Assembly: GCF_002269125.1 (NCBI RefSeq)
Contig: NZ_NQKI01000017.1
Span: 33,970 to 97,969 of the forward strand
DNA from: Pseudomonas lundensis
GTDB lineage: Bacteria > Pseudomonadota > Gammaproteobacteria > Pseudomonadales > Pseudomonadaceae
Length of the DNA: 64,000 bases
Direction: 5' to 3'
The notes beneath the pieces are model-generated. The model made no database searches, had not been told where the DNA came from, and saw only the letters and a program-made list of their open reading frames with translations. This document shows, piece by piece, positions 21,433 through 31,225 of the stretch (positions are counted from its first letter, which is position 1; every line of letters starts with the position of its first letter). A program made the position numbers and the translations under genes.

Positions 21433-22052
21433 GGGATCAGTCCTTGATCATTGGCGCGATAGGTTTTGGCCAGTAACGTCATGCGCAATGGGCCATTCGC
21501 TGCCGGGGTGGCAGCCGTCAGGGTGAAATCATGCACGGTGACGATCCGGGGTAAATCCGCAATACCACTGAGAAAAACCCCAAGGTCGTGATACCCGCCC
21601 ACCACCATCAATTGCAGGGGAAGTTCGCTATAAACGGGTTGTAGTGTTTCAGGCAGCCACTGGATCTGTTCGATGATCAGGCCGCTGTTCTGGGCGAGCC
21701 GGGACACTTCGTCCAGCAAACCCGGCACTTGGGATTGACGCGGCAGTTGCCGCATTACATCGTCGAAGGCCGCTTGTAGCGCTTCAAGATGCCGGCGATG
21801 GTCAACCAGTGACGCAGCCTCACGGGCACGGGTCGCCAATTGAGCAGTGAGTTCGGGCTCGGCATTGCGCTGCTCATGGAACCGGGCCAGCCCCGACTTC
21901 AGCCAGAGCCCATACCCCGTCAGCAGAAGCAGCGCCACGAGACCGGCTGCCACAACTGCTTTACGCCGGGCCGACCACATCCCGGCGTGTTTGAGATTCA
22001 ATTCTTGCAGGTCAAAAGTACGCAGGCTCTCCAGCCATTGCGCGCCCATCAA
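21429..22052 (-). CDS. pilO: Pilus/DNA-uptake assembly protein PilO
   Basis: A 207-residue inner-membrane protein: a short cytoplasmic N-terminus, one membrane helix (AVVAAGLVALLLLTGYGLWL, about 33-52), a coiled coil (to about 110), and a ferredoxin-like C-terminal domain with ELPLQLMVVGGYHDLGVFLSGIADLPRIVTVHDFTL. It would pair with PilN in the alignment complex. Overlaps with pilN and pilP are four bases each, indicating tight coupling. Length is normal for the family. Confidence 0.93.
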   Translation of the reverse strand: MMGAQWLESLRTFDLQELNLKHAGMWSARRKAVVAAGLVALLLLTGYGLWLKSGLARFHEQRNAEPELTAQLATRAREAASLVDHRRHLEALQAAFDDVMRQLPRQSQVPGLLDEVSRLAQNSGLIIEQIQWLPETLQPVYSELPLQLMVVGGYHDLGVFLSGIADLPRIVTVHDFTLTAATPAANGPLRMTLLAKTYRANDQGLIP

Positions 22053-22615
22053 AACTGCCCGCCATCATGGCCGTTTTGGGATTGCAGCACGGTCATCTGA
22101 AATAACCGTGCCTGGCTGTCCCCCTGCCCATCTTTGGCCCGCACCTCAATCAGCGTGGGAGCCTCCAGCCAATGTGAGGCGTCCAGATTGCGCATCAACT
22201 CGGCAACCAGTGCAGTGGACTGCGCCACCCCCGTAATCGCAATGGTGCGTTCGACCATCTTCACGTCGGTGAAATACACACCTTCCGGCAAACTGCGCGC
22301 CAGTTGATCGAACACGATGCTGCTGCCGGAGCGATTGCCTTGCAGTGTTTCGATGGTTTGCATGCGCTCCAACAATTGCTCACGGCGCACTTTTAACTGA
22401 TCGATCTGCTGCGCACGTCCATCCAGTTGGACCATTGAACTTCGGATCAGATCATTACGCGCCAACTGTCGCTCCACAGCGCGGTCGACGAAATGATCCA
22501 GCACAAACAACCCGGCAGCCGTCACCACCAGCAACGCCACCAGCATACCCACATACCTTTTGCGACGCTTTTCGCGCAGCCACTCACGCCATGGCAACAA
22601 ATTGATTCGCGCCAT
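22049..22615 (-). CDS. pilN: Pilus/DNA-uptake assembly protein PilN
   Basis: A 188-residue protein starting MARINLLPWREW, the conserved cytoplasmic tail that docks onto PilM. A membrane helix (about 24-42), a coiled coil and a ferredoxin-like periplasmic domain (VYFTDVKMVERTIAITGVAQSTALVAELMRNL) follow. The ATG sharing its A with the pilM stop (TGATG) is chosen over a TTG one codon upstream. The conserved INLLPWR tail is kept although its partner PilM has lost much of its actin-like core. Confidence 0.93.
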   Translation of the reverse strand: MARINLLPWREWLREKRRKRYVGMLVALLVVTAAGLFVLDHFVDRAVERQLARNDLIRSSMVQLDGRAQQIDQLKVRREQLLERMQTIETLQGNRSGSSIVFDQLARSLPEGVYFTDVKMVERTIAITGVAQSTALVAELMRNLDASHWLEAPTLIEVRAKDGQGDSQARLFQMTVLQSQNGHDGGQF

Positions 22616-23298
22616 CAATCGAACCCCCTCAAGGCCAGACCACAGGCTGTCAACAGCTGCGCAGCATCGCAGAAGAGCGCTTCGGGTGCGAGGCGAGGAT
22701 TCACGTTCACCCCGGCAAGCGGGTTGTCAGGCTGATAACCGGGCAAGCCACTCAACCATTGCACGCCCCGGGCATGGGCGTGATCGCGCACCTCAATGAC
22801 CTTCGCCTGCAAGCCGGCACCCGCCAGCACCGATTGATGCCATTCAAGCGCTTGCTGGCGGCACACAGCCAGCAACACGCTGATGCGGTGCGGGTTCTCG
22901 AGTGAAGGCCCCAGCACTTGGAAATCAAGTGCGGCGTCATCAAGGTCATACGGAACGTACTGTTCGGCCTCAAGGCGCACATGCAGTTCGAGGTCCTGCT
23001 CGCTCAGGCCCGGTTCCACCTCGATGATTTTGCAAATCACCTGCGTGTCGGGCATTGATATCGCAGCGCTGCGTGCCTGTATGCCCGCTTTGTTCAACGC
23101 GATAGACACAACCTGCGCGACACTTTTTGCCGTAAGACCTGTCAGATCGTGCAACGGCATGACTGGCAAGGGCTCCATGGCATAGGCTTCAAGCTGATAG
23201 CCACTGCGTGAGCGGCTTAATTCGACGATATTGATCGAGTCTGGTCCAACCTCGACACCCGCGTAACGCTGAGGTTTTTTTGTGAACAATCCGGGCAC
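22615..23298 (-). CDS. pilM: Truncated PilM (internal deletion of the actin-like core)
   Basis: A 227-residue member of the PilM/HofM family; P. aeruginosa PilM has about 354. The first 178 residues align well by eye, including the phosphate-1 region AGVEVGPDSINIVELSRS and LRLEAEQYVPYDLDDAALDFQVLGPS. The last 36 (from NPLAGVNVN to LLTACGLALRGFD) also align with the PilM C-terminus. About 127 residues between them, holding the phosphate-2 (VVDIGAT-type) and adenosine (LAGGTA-type) motifs, are missing. The frame is open, so this is an in-frame loss. ATP binding is doubtful. The gene heads pilMNOPQ, divergent from ponA. Confidence 0.9.
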   Translation of the reverse strand: MPGLFTKKPQRYAGVEVGPDSINIVELSRSRSGYQLEAYAMEPLPVMPLHDLTGLTAKSVAQVVSIALNKAGIQARSAAISMPDTQVICKIIEVEPGLSEQDLELHVRLEAEQYVPYDLDDAALDFQVLGPSLENPHRISVLLAVCRQQALEWHQSVLAGAGLQAKVIEVRDHAHARGVQWLSGLPGYQPDNPLAGVNVNPRLAPEALFCDAAQLLTACGLALRGFD

Positions 23299-23379
23299 AG
23301 CTATTTTCCCTAATGCAATCCGTGGCTTACGGAGGGTGAAAAATGAGATCCGTTCATAATCCGTTCCGACATGAGGTCC

Positions 23380-23410
23380 CTGACGCCCATGACCGAAAAA
23401 TGCTTATAAT
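23380..23410 (+). promoter_or_regulatory. Candidate sigma-70 promoter of ponA
   Basis: A perfect TATAAT lies at 23405-23410, about 90 bases before the ponA start, in the divergent pilM/ponA gap. CTGACG (23380-23385) is a possible -35 with a long 19-base spacer. The -10 is convincing; the -35 is not strong. Confidence 0.5.
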
Positions 23411-23500
23411 GCCGGGCGTTTTTTTCCGCATTGTCGACCCGGCGCGCCTGCGCACAACCCTGACGTGCAACCCATTTCTTAATCTGGAAATCCAAAAGCC

Positions 23501-25927
23501 TTGATTCGTCTGCTGAAGTTTTTCGGGTGGTCATTCGTTGCTGTGATCTGCGGGCTCGTGCTCGGGTTAAGCGGCGCGTTTCTCTATCTTAGCCCTGGCT
23601 TGCCGTCTGTAGAGTCGTTGAGAAGCATCCAGTTGCAGATTCCTTTGCGGGTCTACACCAGCGACGGCAAGTTGATTGCAGAGTTTGGCGAAATGCGCCG
23701 CTCTCCGATCAAGTTCGCCGACATTCCCCCCAATTTCATTAATGCCTTGCTGTCGGCTGAAGATGACAACTTCGCCAATCATTACGGGGTCGACCCCAGC
23801 AGCCTGATGCGTGCCGCCACCCAGTTGGTAAAAAGCGGACACATACAATCGGGTGGTAGCACCATCACGATGCAGGTGGCGAAGAACTATTTCCTATCCA
23901 GTGAGCGGAGCTTTTCCCGCAAAACCAACGAAATCCTGTTGGCACTGCAAATCGAACGCGAGCTGACCAAGGACGAAATCCTTGAGCTGTACGTGAACAA
24001 GATTTACCTGGGTAATCGCGCCTACGGCATCGAATCGGCCGCCCAGGTGTATTACGGCAAATCGATCCGCGATTTGAGCCTGGCGCAAATGGCCATGATC
24101 GCAGGCCTGCCCAAAGCCCCCTCGCGCTTCAACCCGCTGGCTAACCCGGTGCGCAGCAAAGAGCGCCGCGACTGGATTCTGGGCCGCATGTACAAGTTGG
24201 GCAAAATCGATCAGGCCAGCTACGAAGCTGCCATTGCCGAGCCGGTCAACGCCAGTTATCACGTGCCGACACCGGAAGTGAACGCCCCTTACATTGCCGA
24301 GATGGCCCGCGCCGAAATGGTCGGTCGTTATGGCAGCGAGGCCTACACAGAAGGTTATCGCGTCACCACCACGGTGCCGAGCGACTTGCAGGAACTGGCC
24401 AACAAGTCTGTCGAAGACGGGCTGATTACCTACGACCAGCGCCACGGCTATCGCGGCCCTGAATCACGCTTCCCGGGCAAGACGCTGGCCGTATGGAAGC
24501 AAGAGCTGGCCAAGCAGCGCCCGATTAGCGGGCTTGAGCCTGCCATCGTGACCGAGGTCGACAAAGATGGCCTGCACGTCCTGACCCGCACGGGTGAAGG
24601 CCGCGTGAGCTGGGACAGCATGAAGTGGGCACGACGCTTCCTGAACACCAACAGCATGGGCCCGATGCCCAAGCAGCCAGCCGACGTGGCGCAGGTGGGC
24701 GATCTGATTCGCGTCCAGCCACAACCCGATGGCAGTTTCAAGTTCAGCCAGGTGCCGACAGTACAAGGCGCGCTGGTCTCACTTGACCCGAACAATGGGG
24801 CCATCCGCGCATTGGTGGGCGGTTTCGCGTTTGAGCAGAGCAACTACAACCGTGCAATGCAGGCCAAGCGTCAGCCGGGTTCGAGCTTTAAGCCTTTCAT
24901 TTACAGCGCGGCACTGGATAACGGCTATACCGCTGCCACGCTGGTGAACGATGCGCCCATCGTATTTGTTGACGACTACCAGGACAAAGTCTGGCGGCCG
25001 AAAAACGACAACAACACGTTCCTCGGCCCTATCCGTGTTCGCGAAGCGCTGTACAAGTCGCGCAACCTGGTGTCTATCCGCCTGCTACAGAGCCTGGGCG
25101 TCGACAAGACCGTCGACTACATCAGCAAATTTGGTTTCAGCAAACAGGACTTGCCGCGCAACCTGTCGCTGGCGCTGGGGACCGCGACCTTGACGCCCAT
25201 GGAGATCGCCATGGGCTGGAGCACCTTTGCCAACGGCGGTTACAAAATCACGCCTTACCTGATCGACAAGATAGAAAGCCGTAACGGCGAGACCCTGTTC
25301 GTGGCCAACCCGCCGAGCGTACCGAAAAACGCCAGCAAGGATGTACCGCCTGAAGCCGAAGAACTGACCATCGACACGATCAATGCCGCGCCGGGCCTGC
25401 CAACTACTGAAACCCAGGCCGTGGCCGAGCGCATCGTCGACGGGCGCACCACGTATATCCTGACCAGCATGCTGCAGGACGTGATCAAGCTCGGTACCGG
25501 CCGTCGCGCCTTGTCGCTGGGCCGCACTGATCTGGCCGGTAAAACCGGTACGACCAACGAATCCAAGGATGCGTGGTTCTCGGGCTATAACGCCGATTAC
25601 GTGACCACGGTATGGACCGGTTTCGACCAGCCCGAAAGTCTTGGACGCCGTGAATATGGCGGCACGGTAGCGCTGCCGATCTGGATCAACTACATGGGCG
25701 GCGCGCTGAAAGGCAAACCGGCGCATACCCAGGCCGAGCCCGAAGGGATTCTCAGCCTGCGGGTTGACCCAATCAGCGGCCGCGTCGCGTCACCGGGCAC
25801 ACCGGGTGCGTACTTTGAACTGTTCAAAAGTGAAGACACGCCACCGTCCAACAGCGAGCTGGGCAATGGCGTTGCACCAGGCAGCCCGCTGCCCGCTGAG
25901 GATGGCGCCCCGATCGACCTGTTCTGA
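23501..25927 (+). CDS. ponA: Penicillin-binding protein 1A (bifunctional peptidoglycan synthase)
   Basis: An 808-residue class A PBP that polymerises glycan strands and cross-links them. A TTG start gives the conserved MIRLLKFF followed by a membrane anchor (about 8-32). The GT51 transglycosylase motifs AEDDNFANHYGVD, GGSTITMQVAKNYF and ELYVNKIYLG cover about 75-250. An OB-like insert follows. The transpeptidase has Ser461-x-x-Lys464 (PGSSFKPF), a KSRN-type SxN equivalent (YKSRNLVS) and KTGTTN. It stands alone, divergent from pilMNOPQ. A terminator follows. All catalytic residues are present. Confidence 0.96.
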   Translation: MIRLLKFFGWSFVAVICGLVLGLSGAFLYLSPGLPSVESLRSIQLQIPLRVYTSDGKLIAEFGEMRRSPIKFADIPPNFINALLSAEDDNFANHYGVDPSSLMRAATQLVKSGHIQSGGSTITMQVAKNYFLSSERSFSRKTNEILLALQIERELTKDEILELYVNKIYLGNRAYGIESAAQVYYGKSIRDLSLAQMAMIAGLPKAPSRFNPLANPVRSKERRDWILGRMYKLGKIDQASYEAAIAEPVNASYHVPTPEVNAPYIAEMARAEMVGRYGSEAYTEGYRVTTTVPSDLQELANKSVEDGLITYDQRHGYRGPESRFPGKTLAVWKQELAKQRPISGLEPAIVTEVDKDGLHVLTRTGEGRVSWDSMKWARRFLNTNSMGPMPKQPADVAQVGDLIRVQPQPDGSFKFSQVPTVQGALVSLDPNNGAIRALVGGFAFEQSNYNRAMQAKRQPGSSFKPFIYSAALDNGYTAATLVNDAPIVFVDDYQDKVWRPKNDNNTFLGPIRVREALYKSRNLVSIRLLQSLGVDKTVDYISKFGFSKQDLPRNLSLALGTATLTPMEIAMGWSTFANGGYKITPYLIDKIESRNGETLFVANPPSVPKNASKDVPPEAEELTIDTINAAPGLPTTETQAVAERIVDGRTTYILTSMLQDVIKLGTGRRALSLGRTDLAGKTGTTNESKDAWFSGYNADYVTTVWTGFDQPESLGRREYGGTVALPIWINYMGGALKGKPAHTQAEPEGILSLRVDPISGRVASPGTPGAYFELFKSEDTPPSNSELGNGVAPGSPLPAEDGAPIDLF

Positions 25928-25943
25928 CGGTATCGCACCCACC

Positions 25944-26050
25944 AGAGGCCGAGCCCCAAGGGATCGGCCTCTCACGCTTAAACACTGCACGCTGGGATGC
26001 CCCTTCTGCAGAACCAAAAAAGCCCCGGCACTCGCGTGCCGGGGCTTTTT
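25944..26050 (+). terminator. Tandem hairpins and bidirectional terminator between ponA and maeB
   Basis: A nine-base-pair stem (AGAGGCCGA/TCGGCCTCT, 25944-25972) is followed by a strong intrinsic terminator at 26016-26050. There a 14-base-pair stem built on AAAAAGCCCCGGCA and its complement flanks a six-base loop, with U-runs on both strands. It serves the convergent ponA and maeB genes. Confidence 0.9.
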
Positions 26051-26068
26051 GTTTAGCGCTGTCGCAAT

Positions 26069-27337
26069 TTAGCCGTTGAACACGTCATCCACGCTTTTGA
26101 GCGGGTAGTTCTTCGGGTACGGCAGGGTTGCAACACCGGTCTCGATGGCGGCTTTGGCCACAGCGTCGGAGATCACGGTGATCAGGCGAGCGTCCATTGG
26201 TTTCGGAATGATGTACTCACGACCGAATTCCAGCTTGATACCGCCGTAGGCGTCACACACGTCCTGTGGCACTGGCAGCTTGGCCAGTTCGCGCAGGGCG
26301 TTGGCCGCAGCGATCTTCATCTCTTCGTTGATGCGCTTGGCGCGAACGTCCAGTGCCCCACGGAAGATGAACGGGAAACCCAGCACGTTGTTGACCTGGT
26401 TCGGGTAGTCCGAACGGCCGGTGGCCATGATCACGTCGTCACGGGTGGCGTGCGCCAGTTCCGGGGCGATTTCCGGGTCCGGGTTCGAGCATGCGAACAC
26501 GATCGGGTTGGCCGCCATGGATTTCAGGCCTTCAGCGCTCAGCAGGTTCGGACCGGACAGGCCGACAAACACGTCAGCGCCTTCCAGGGCGTCAGCCAGG
26601 GAACGCTTCTCGGTGGCGTGGGCAAACACTGCCTTGTACTGGTTCAGGTCATCACGGCCGGAGTGAATCACGCCGGTACGGTCAACCATGAAGATGTTTT
26701 CGATGGTTGCACCCATGCTCACCAGCAACTTCATGCAGGAGATGGCTGCAGCGCCAGCGCCCAAGCAGACGATTTTGGCGTCAGACAGGGTTTTACCGGC
26801 GATTTCCAGGGCATTGATCATGCCGGCTGCGGTCACGATTGCAGTACCGTGCTGGTCATCGTGGAATACCGGGATGTCGCACTGCTCGATCAGAGCACGT
26901 TCGATCTCAAAGCACTCAGGGGCCTTGATGTCTTCGAGGTTGATACCGCCGAAGGTGATGGAAATGCGTTTAACCGTGTCGATGAAAGCCTGAGGGCTCT
27001 CGGAATCGACTTCGATATCGAACACATCGATACCGGCGAAGCGCTTGAACAGTACGCCCTTGCCTTCCATCACAGGTTTGGAAGCCAATGGACCGAGGTT
27101 ACCCAGGCCCAGAATGGCGGTACCGTCGGAAATAACGGCAACCAGGTTGCCCTTGCCAGTGTACTTGTAGGCCAGCTCGGGATCGCGGGCGATTTCGCGC
27201 ACTGGTTCGGCTACACCCGGGCTGTATGCCAACGCGAGATCGCGGGCAGTTGCGGTGGCTTTGGTGAGCTCGACACTCAGTTTCCCTGGACGGGGCTGGG
27301 CATGATATTCGAGAGCGGCGGTTTTCAAATCAGACAT
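26069..27337 (-). CDS. maeB: NADP-dependent malic enzyme, short form
   Basis: Oxidative decarboxylation of malate to pyruvate with NAD(P)+. The 422 residues hold an N-terminal malic domain ([38 protein letters not shown]) and an NAD(P)-binding domain with the [13 protein letters not shown] fold motif. The metal-binding [11 protein letters not shown] is intact. It is the short bacterial form without the phosphotransacetylase-like extension of E. coli MaeB, so the symbol follows family usage. It lies between the convergent ponA terminator and the nuclease gene; about 180 bases upstream carry no other gene. Confidence 0.92.
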   Translation of the reverse strand: MSDLKTAALEYHAQPRPGKLSVELTKATATARDLALAYSPGVAEPVREIARDPELAYKYTGKGNLVAVISDGTAILGLGNLGPLASKPVMEGKGVLFKRFAGIDVFDIEVDSESPQAFIDTVKRISITFGGINLEDIKAPECFEIERALIEQCDIPVFHDDQHGTAIVTAAGMINALEIAGKTLSDAKIVCLGAGAAAISCMKLLVSMGATIENIFMVDRTGVIHSGRDDLNQYKAVFAHATEKRSLADALEGADVFVGLSGPNLLSAEGLKSMAANPIVFACSNPDPEIAPELAHATRDDVIMATGRSDYPNQVNNVLGFPFIFRGALDVRAKRINEEMKIAAANALRELAKLPVPQDVCDAYGGIKLEFGREYIIPKPMDARLITVISDAVAKAAIETGVATLPYPKNYPLKSVDDVFNG

Positions 27338-27518
27338 GTGGGCATTCCGCTTTTTTGCTGTTGGACAGACGGATCGCCGAGCATACGCGTGTCGTAAAGT
27401 CCCGACAAGACTGGCCGGTCAGCAGTGTCAAGGGCTTTACCCTACGACTTTGGGCCAAGACCCGCAGCCAGCAAGGGCTTGAGTGTTCACAATCTACATT
27501 TAAAATTGTCTACAATTT

Positions 27519-28346
27519 TTAGCGAAAACCGACTTTTAGCATTCCCGGATGCGTCAAAGGCAACATCCAGCGTGCCTGCCCCGCTTTCAAATTACCCCGG
27601 CGCGAGCGATCAAGCACCCAACCGCGCGCCTCTAGTTGCCTTCCCTGCAATCGCGATAGGGTTTTTGGGTCGAAACTGGCCAAATGATTGGGTGCAATGT
27701 GCAACACCAAACCCCCATCAAGGTCGATCCAAAATCCACCGCGATTGCGTTGAACGTTGCGCACTGTACCGCTCACGAGCACGAAGCCCGAGCGGCTGAT
27801 TTGCGACGGCGCCAGCACTGGCGAATGCCGCCACAACCCCGCCCCGGCCGAACGCGCGCGCTGTTCGGCCGTTTGTTGGCACGCCAGCAGTTCTACGTTG
27901 GGCGCAATTGCGACCTGATAGGCGAGGCCGTCGGCCAGCAGTTGCGCTTCAAAATTGCTGCCATCCGCGCCGAACACGTGGGCAAGCGTGCGACCGTAGC
28001 GGTCTTTGGCCTGCTTGCCCATCAGCAACCCGACGCGTCCGTCGCTACGTGCTACCAAGGCCTGCAAACGCTTGCGGGCAGCATCAGCATAGGGCTCGGC
28101 GCTCTGGCCTTTTTTACCGGTTTCCGGCGCATTGAGGCCGATCATCCGCACACTGCGACCGTCTTTGAGCCGCAGGGTGTCGCCGTCGACCACGCGCTCC
28201 ACCTGAGCTGGCGTTACAGCACGCGCCGCCGGGCACAATACCTCGGCCTGAACGCAAGAAAGCCAAATCGCGGGCACAAAAAAGGCGCCCGCAAGGGACG
28301 CCTTTTTCAATAACCCGGTCAGACCCAAGAGCCTGTCCAGAGTCAT
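27519..28346 (-). CDS. Secreted thermonuclease-family (SNase-like) nuclease
   Basis: A 275-residue protein with an N-terminal signal peptide (about 1-34) and a staphylococcal-nuclease-like fold. Key residues are visible: VVDGDTLRLKDG (metal-binding Asp region), VRMIGLNAPETG (catalytic Arg and Asp/Glu region) and DRYGRTLAHVF. A C-terminal domain of about 80 residues (VRNVQRNRGGFWIDLDGG, ... LEARGWV) looks OB-like. Secretion and phosphodiesterase activity are inferred. It starts only five bases after the rpmE stop, and the rpmE terminator lies inside its signal-peptide codons, so its expression probably depends on read-through or another promoter. GTG codon 24 is a possible shorter start. Confidence 0.85.
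   Translation of the reverse strand: MTLDRLLGLTGLLKKASLAGAFFVPAIWLSCVQAEVLCPAARAVTPAQVERVVDGDTLRLKDGRSVRMIGLNAPETGKKGQSAEPYADAARKRLQALVARSDGRVGLLMGKQAKDRYGRTLAHVFGADGSNFEAQLLADGLAYQVAIAPNVELLACQQTAEQRARSAGAGLWRHSPVLAPSQISRSGFVLVSGTVRNVQRNRGGFWIDLDGGLVLHIAPNHLASFDPKTLSRLQGRQLEARGWVLDRSRRGNLKAGQARWMLPLTHPGMLKVGFR
28278..28307 (-). terminator. Intrinsic terminator of rpmE, inside the nuclease signal-peptide codons
   Basis: On the minus strand AAAAAGGCG-T-CCC pairs with GGG-CGCC after a TTGC loop and is followed by TTTTTT. This is a textbook Rho-independent terminator. It sits 45-74 bases beyond the rpmE stop, over codons 14-23 of the downstream nuclease gene. Confidence 0.85.
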
Positions 28347-28351
28347 ACGCC

Positions 28352-28579
28352 TTACTCGGCGGCTTTTTTGGTAGTACCGAAAGCACCGAAACGAGTTTTG
28401 AAACGATCAACACGACCGCCAACGTCCAGAGTTTTCTGCTTACCGGTGTAGAACGGGTGGCACTCGTTGCATACGTCAGTGTTCAGTGGCTTGCACAGGT
28501 TCGAACGGGTTTCGAACTTGTTGCCGCAGCTGCAAGTTACTTCGATGACTTCGTACGCTGGATGGATATCGGCTTTCAT
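28352..28579 (-). CDS. rpmE: 50S ribosomal protein L31, zinc-binding form
   Basis: A 75-residue ribosomal protein with the L31 start [14 protein letters not shown] and the zinc cysteines CSCG and CNECHPF (four cysteines in all), so this is the zinc-requiring paralogue, not YkgM-type. The C-terminal part [12 protein letters not shown] is conserved. It is transcribed alone towards the nuclease gene, with a terminator shortly downstream, and is divergent from priA. Confidence 0.97.
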   Translation of the reverse strand: MKADIHPAYEVIEVTCSCGNKFETRSNLCKPLNTDVCNECHPFYTGKQKTLDVGGRVDRFKTRFGAFGTTKKAAE

Positions 28580-28796
28580 GGGTATTCCTCAGGCTAGCGT
28601 GCCGCCACTCAACACCATTGTTGAATACCGCACGTAAATTAGGGCGCCGATAATACCAGACCTTTGCATTGACGCAAGCGGCCAAGCATGCTCCCTCCAA
28701 AATCATTCATCTTTAAACGGCCTGCCTTTTAGTCCCGAAGTGCTTTGTCTGCTAGTCTCCGGGCCATCTTTGCCGTTCATCACTTGAGAGCCCCGC

Positions 28797-31016
28797 GTGC
28801 CCGACGCCATTTTGCGCCTTGCCCTGCCTTCCCCCTTGCGCCGCTTGTTTGATTACCGGGCGCCTGCGGGCGTACGCCGCGATCAACTGCAGCCGGGCAT
28901 GCGCTTGCGGGTGCCGTTCGGTCGACGCGAGATGATTGGCATGTTGGTAGAAGTGGTCGATCACAGCGATGTGCCCGCCGACAAACTCAAGCCCGCGATT
29001 GCACTGCTTGATACCACCGCGCCCCTGCCCCCTTCGCTGTTCAAACTTTGCCTGTGGACGTCGCAGTATTACCAGCACAGCCTGGGCGACACCCTGAGTT
29101 GGGCATTGCCGGTTCTGTTGCGTCAGGGCGAATTGGCCGAAGCGCGTCAGGAACGCTTTTGGCAGGTGGCTCCCGGCGCTCGCTTGGACGACCCGCGCAT
29201 CGCCCGTGCACCCCGTCAACGGGAGGCGCTGGCGACCTTGTCGCAGCATCCGCATGGCGTTGCACATCAGTTGTTGAGCAAGCTGATGCTGAGCAAAGAC
29301 AGCCTGGACCTGTTGTTGGCCAAAGAGCTGGTCACCGTGGAAATCCGCCGTCATGCCCCAAGCGAGCGCCACGAGCACTGGCTGGCGCAGCCCGAACTGC
29401 CACTCAACAGTGAACAGCGGGCCGCGTATGAGGCCATCCACGCCGGGCTCGGCAGCTTTCACGCATTTTTGTTGGCCGGGGTAACGGGCAGCGGCAAGAC
29501 CGAAGTGTATTTGCAGCTGATCCGCGAGACGCTGGAAGCCGGCAAGCAAGCGCTGGTGCTGATCCCGGAGATCAACCTCGGCCCGCAAACCCTGGCCCGC
29601 TTCGAGCAGCGCTTCAATGCGCGCATCGCGCTGGTGCATTCGGCGGTCAATGACCGTGAACGCCTTGAAAGCTGGCTGGCCGCCCGGGATGGCGAAGCCG
29701 ACATTATTATTGGCACCCGCTCGGCACTGTTCACCCCGATGAAAAACCCGGGACTGATCATCATCGACGAAGAACACGACGGCTCTTATAAACAGCAGGA
29801 AGGCTTGCGTTATCACGCCCGCGACCTGGCACTGGTGCGAGCACGACAGGAAAACATCCCGATCGTGCTCGGATCTGCCACCCCGTCTCTGGAAAGCCTG
29901 CATAACGCCTACACCGGCCGTTATGGTTTGCTGCGCCTGAATGAACGCGCTGGTGGAGCCAAACAGCCACGCTTCCTGCGGCTCGATGTAAAAAGTCGTC
30001 CGCTGGACAGCGGCATTTCCGGGCCGATGCAACAAGCGATTGGTCAGACGCTGGCAGCAGGTCAGCAGGTGTTGGTGTTCCTCAATCGCCGGGGTTTTGC
30101 ACCCACGTTGCTGTGCCATGACTGCGGCTGGATGTCGGAGTGCCAGCGCTGTGATGCGCGCATGACCGTTCATCAGCGCTCGGGGGAGTTGCGCTGCCAC
30201 CACTGTGGCTATGTCGAACGTGTCCCGCGCAATTGCCCGCAATGCGGCAAGGTTGACTTACGCCCCGTTGGCGCGGGCACCGAGCGCGCCGAAGAGCGGC
30301 TGGGGATTTTGTTCCCGGACTACCCGGTGCTGCGTGTCGACCGCGACAGCACCTCACGCAAAGATGCGATGAACCAACTGTTCGCCACCATCCAGAAAGG
30401 CAAACCGTGCATTTTGATCGGCACGCAAATGCTCGCCAAGGGCCATCACTTCCCGCGGGTCACACTGGTGTCAATTCTGGACGCCGATGGTGGTCTGTTT
30501 TCCGGTGATTTTCGCGCCAGCGAGCGCATGGCGCAGTTGATTGTGCAGGTGGCCGGACGTGCCGGGCGCGCCGAAGAGCCGGGCAAGGTGATTATCCAGA
30601 CCCACCTGGCCGACCACCCGCTGCTGATCCAGCTGACAGAGCAAGGCTACTTCGCCTTTGCCGAGCAAGCGCTCAGTGAACGCCGCGCGGCCGGGTTGCC
30701 ACCGTTCGCGCACCTGGCCTTGTTGCGGGCCGAAGCCCATAAACCGGGGCAGGCCGAAGGGTTTCTGGATGAAGCGTGCAGCGAGGCCGAACGCCTGTTG
30801 GGCGAACTGAACCTGACCGGCGTCGAACTGCTTGGCCCAGTGCCCGCGCCAATGGAACGCCGTGCCGGGCGCTACCGCGCTCAATTATTGTTGCAGGCCA
30901 ATGCCCGTGCGCCGTTGCACCGGTTGCTAAGTCAATGGCTGTTGGTGCTCGAACAAATGCCTGGCGGACGACAAGTGCGCTGGTCGCTGGACGTTGATCC
31001 GGTTGACCTCTATTGA
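28797..31016 (+). CDS. priA: Primosomal replication restart helicase PriA
   Basis: A 739-residue 3'-to-5' DNA helicase that reloads the replisome at stalled forks. The GTG start gives [20 protein letters not shown], the conserved 3'-end-binding domain. Walker [10 protein letters not shown] is near residue 229 and the DEEHD Walker B box near 324. Eight cysteines in the zinc region ([14 protein letters not shown] ... [18 protein letters not shown], about 440-485) are all present. Helicase motifs V-VI ([26 protein letters not shown]) are intact. It is divergent from rpmE and upstream of argS, with a gap of 209 bases. Confidence 0.96.
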   Translation: MPDAILRLALPSPLRRLFDYRAPAGVRRDQLQPGMRLRVPFGRREMIGMLVEVVDHSDVPADKLKPAIALLDTTAPLPPSLFKLCLWTSQYYQHSLGDTLSWALPVLLRQGELAEARQERFWQVAPGARLDDPRIARAPRQREALATLSQHPHGVAHQLLSKLMLSKDSLDLLLAKELVTVEIRRHAPSERHEHWLAQPELPLNSEQRAAYEAIHAGLGSFHAFLLAGVTGSGKTEVYLQLIRETLEAGKQALVLIPEINLGPQTLARFEQRFNARIALVHSAVNDRERLESWLAARDGEADIIIGTRSALFTPMKNPGLIIIDEEHDGSYKQQEGLRYHARDLALVRARQENIPIVLGSATPSLESLHNAYTGRYGLLRLNERAGGAKQPRFLRLDVKSRPLDSGISGPMQQAIGQTLAAGQQVLVFLNRRGFAPTLLCHDCGWMSECQRCDARMTVHQRSGELRCHHCGYVERVPRNCPQCGKVDLRPVGAGTERAEERLGILFPDYPVLRVDRDSTSRKDAMNQLFATIQKGKPCILIGTQMLAKGHHFPRVTLVSILDADGGLFSGDFRASERMAQLIVQVAGRAGRAEEPGKVIIQTHLADHPLLIQLTEQGYFAFAEQALSERRAAGLPPFAHLALLRAEAHKPGQAEGFLDEACSEAERLLGELNLTGVELLGPVPAPMERRAGRYRAQLLLQANARAPLHRLLSQWLLVLEQMPGGRQVRWSLDVDPVDLY

Positions 31017-31225
31017 CCGCACAGTTGTTGATCGAGAGCAACTGCGCCCCTATCTATATAGGCACCCTTGAAGGTGTGAACGGATCCCGGATCACGAAGG
31101 GATCGCCACCACAGATCCATTACCCGACTGCCAAGGTTGGCAAGGCCGACCCGGCAACGGATAATGCCCAGTTTTTCCACCTGCGCAATGAAGCGCTACC
31201 GCGCTTGCGGTCGAAAGAGAAGACC

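Noticed and set aside
31017..31225. In-frame upstream extension of argS through the priA-argS gap
   Set aside because: The frame is open for 71 codons, but the encoded sequence does not resemble ArgS, and a good ribosome site stands before the internal ATG. The gap also holds a small hairpin (CAGTTG/CAACTG) too weak to call a terminator.
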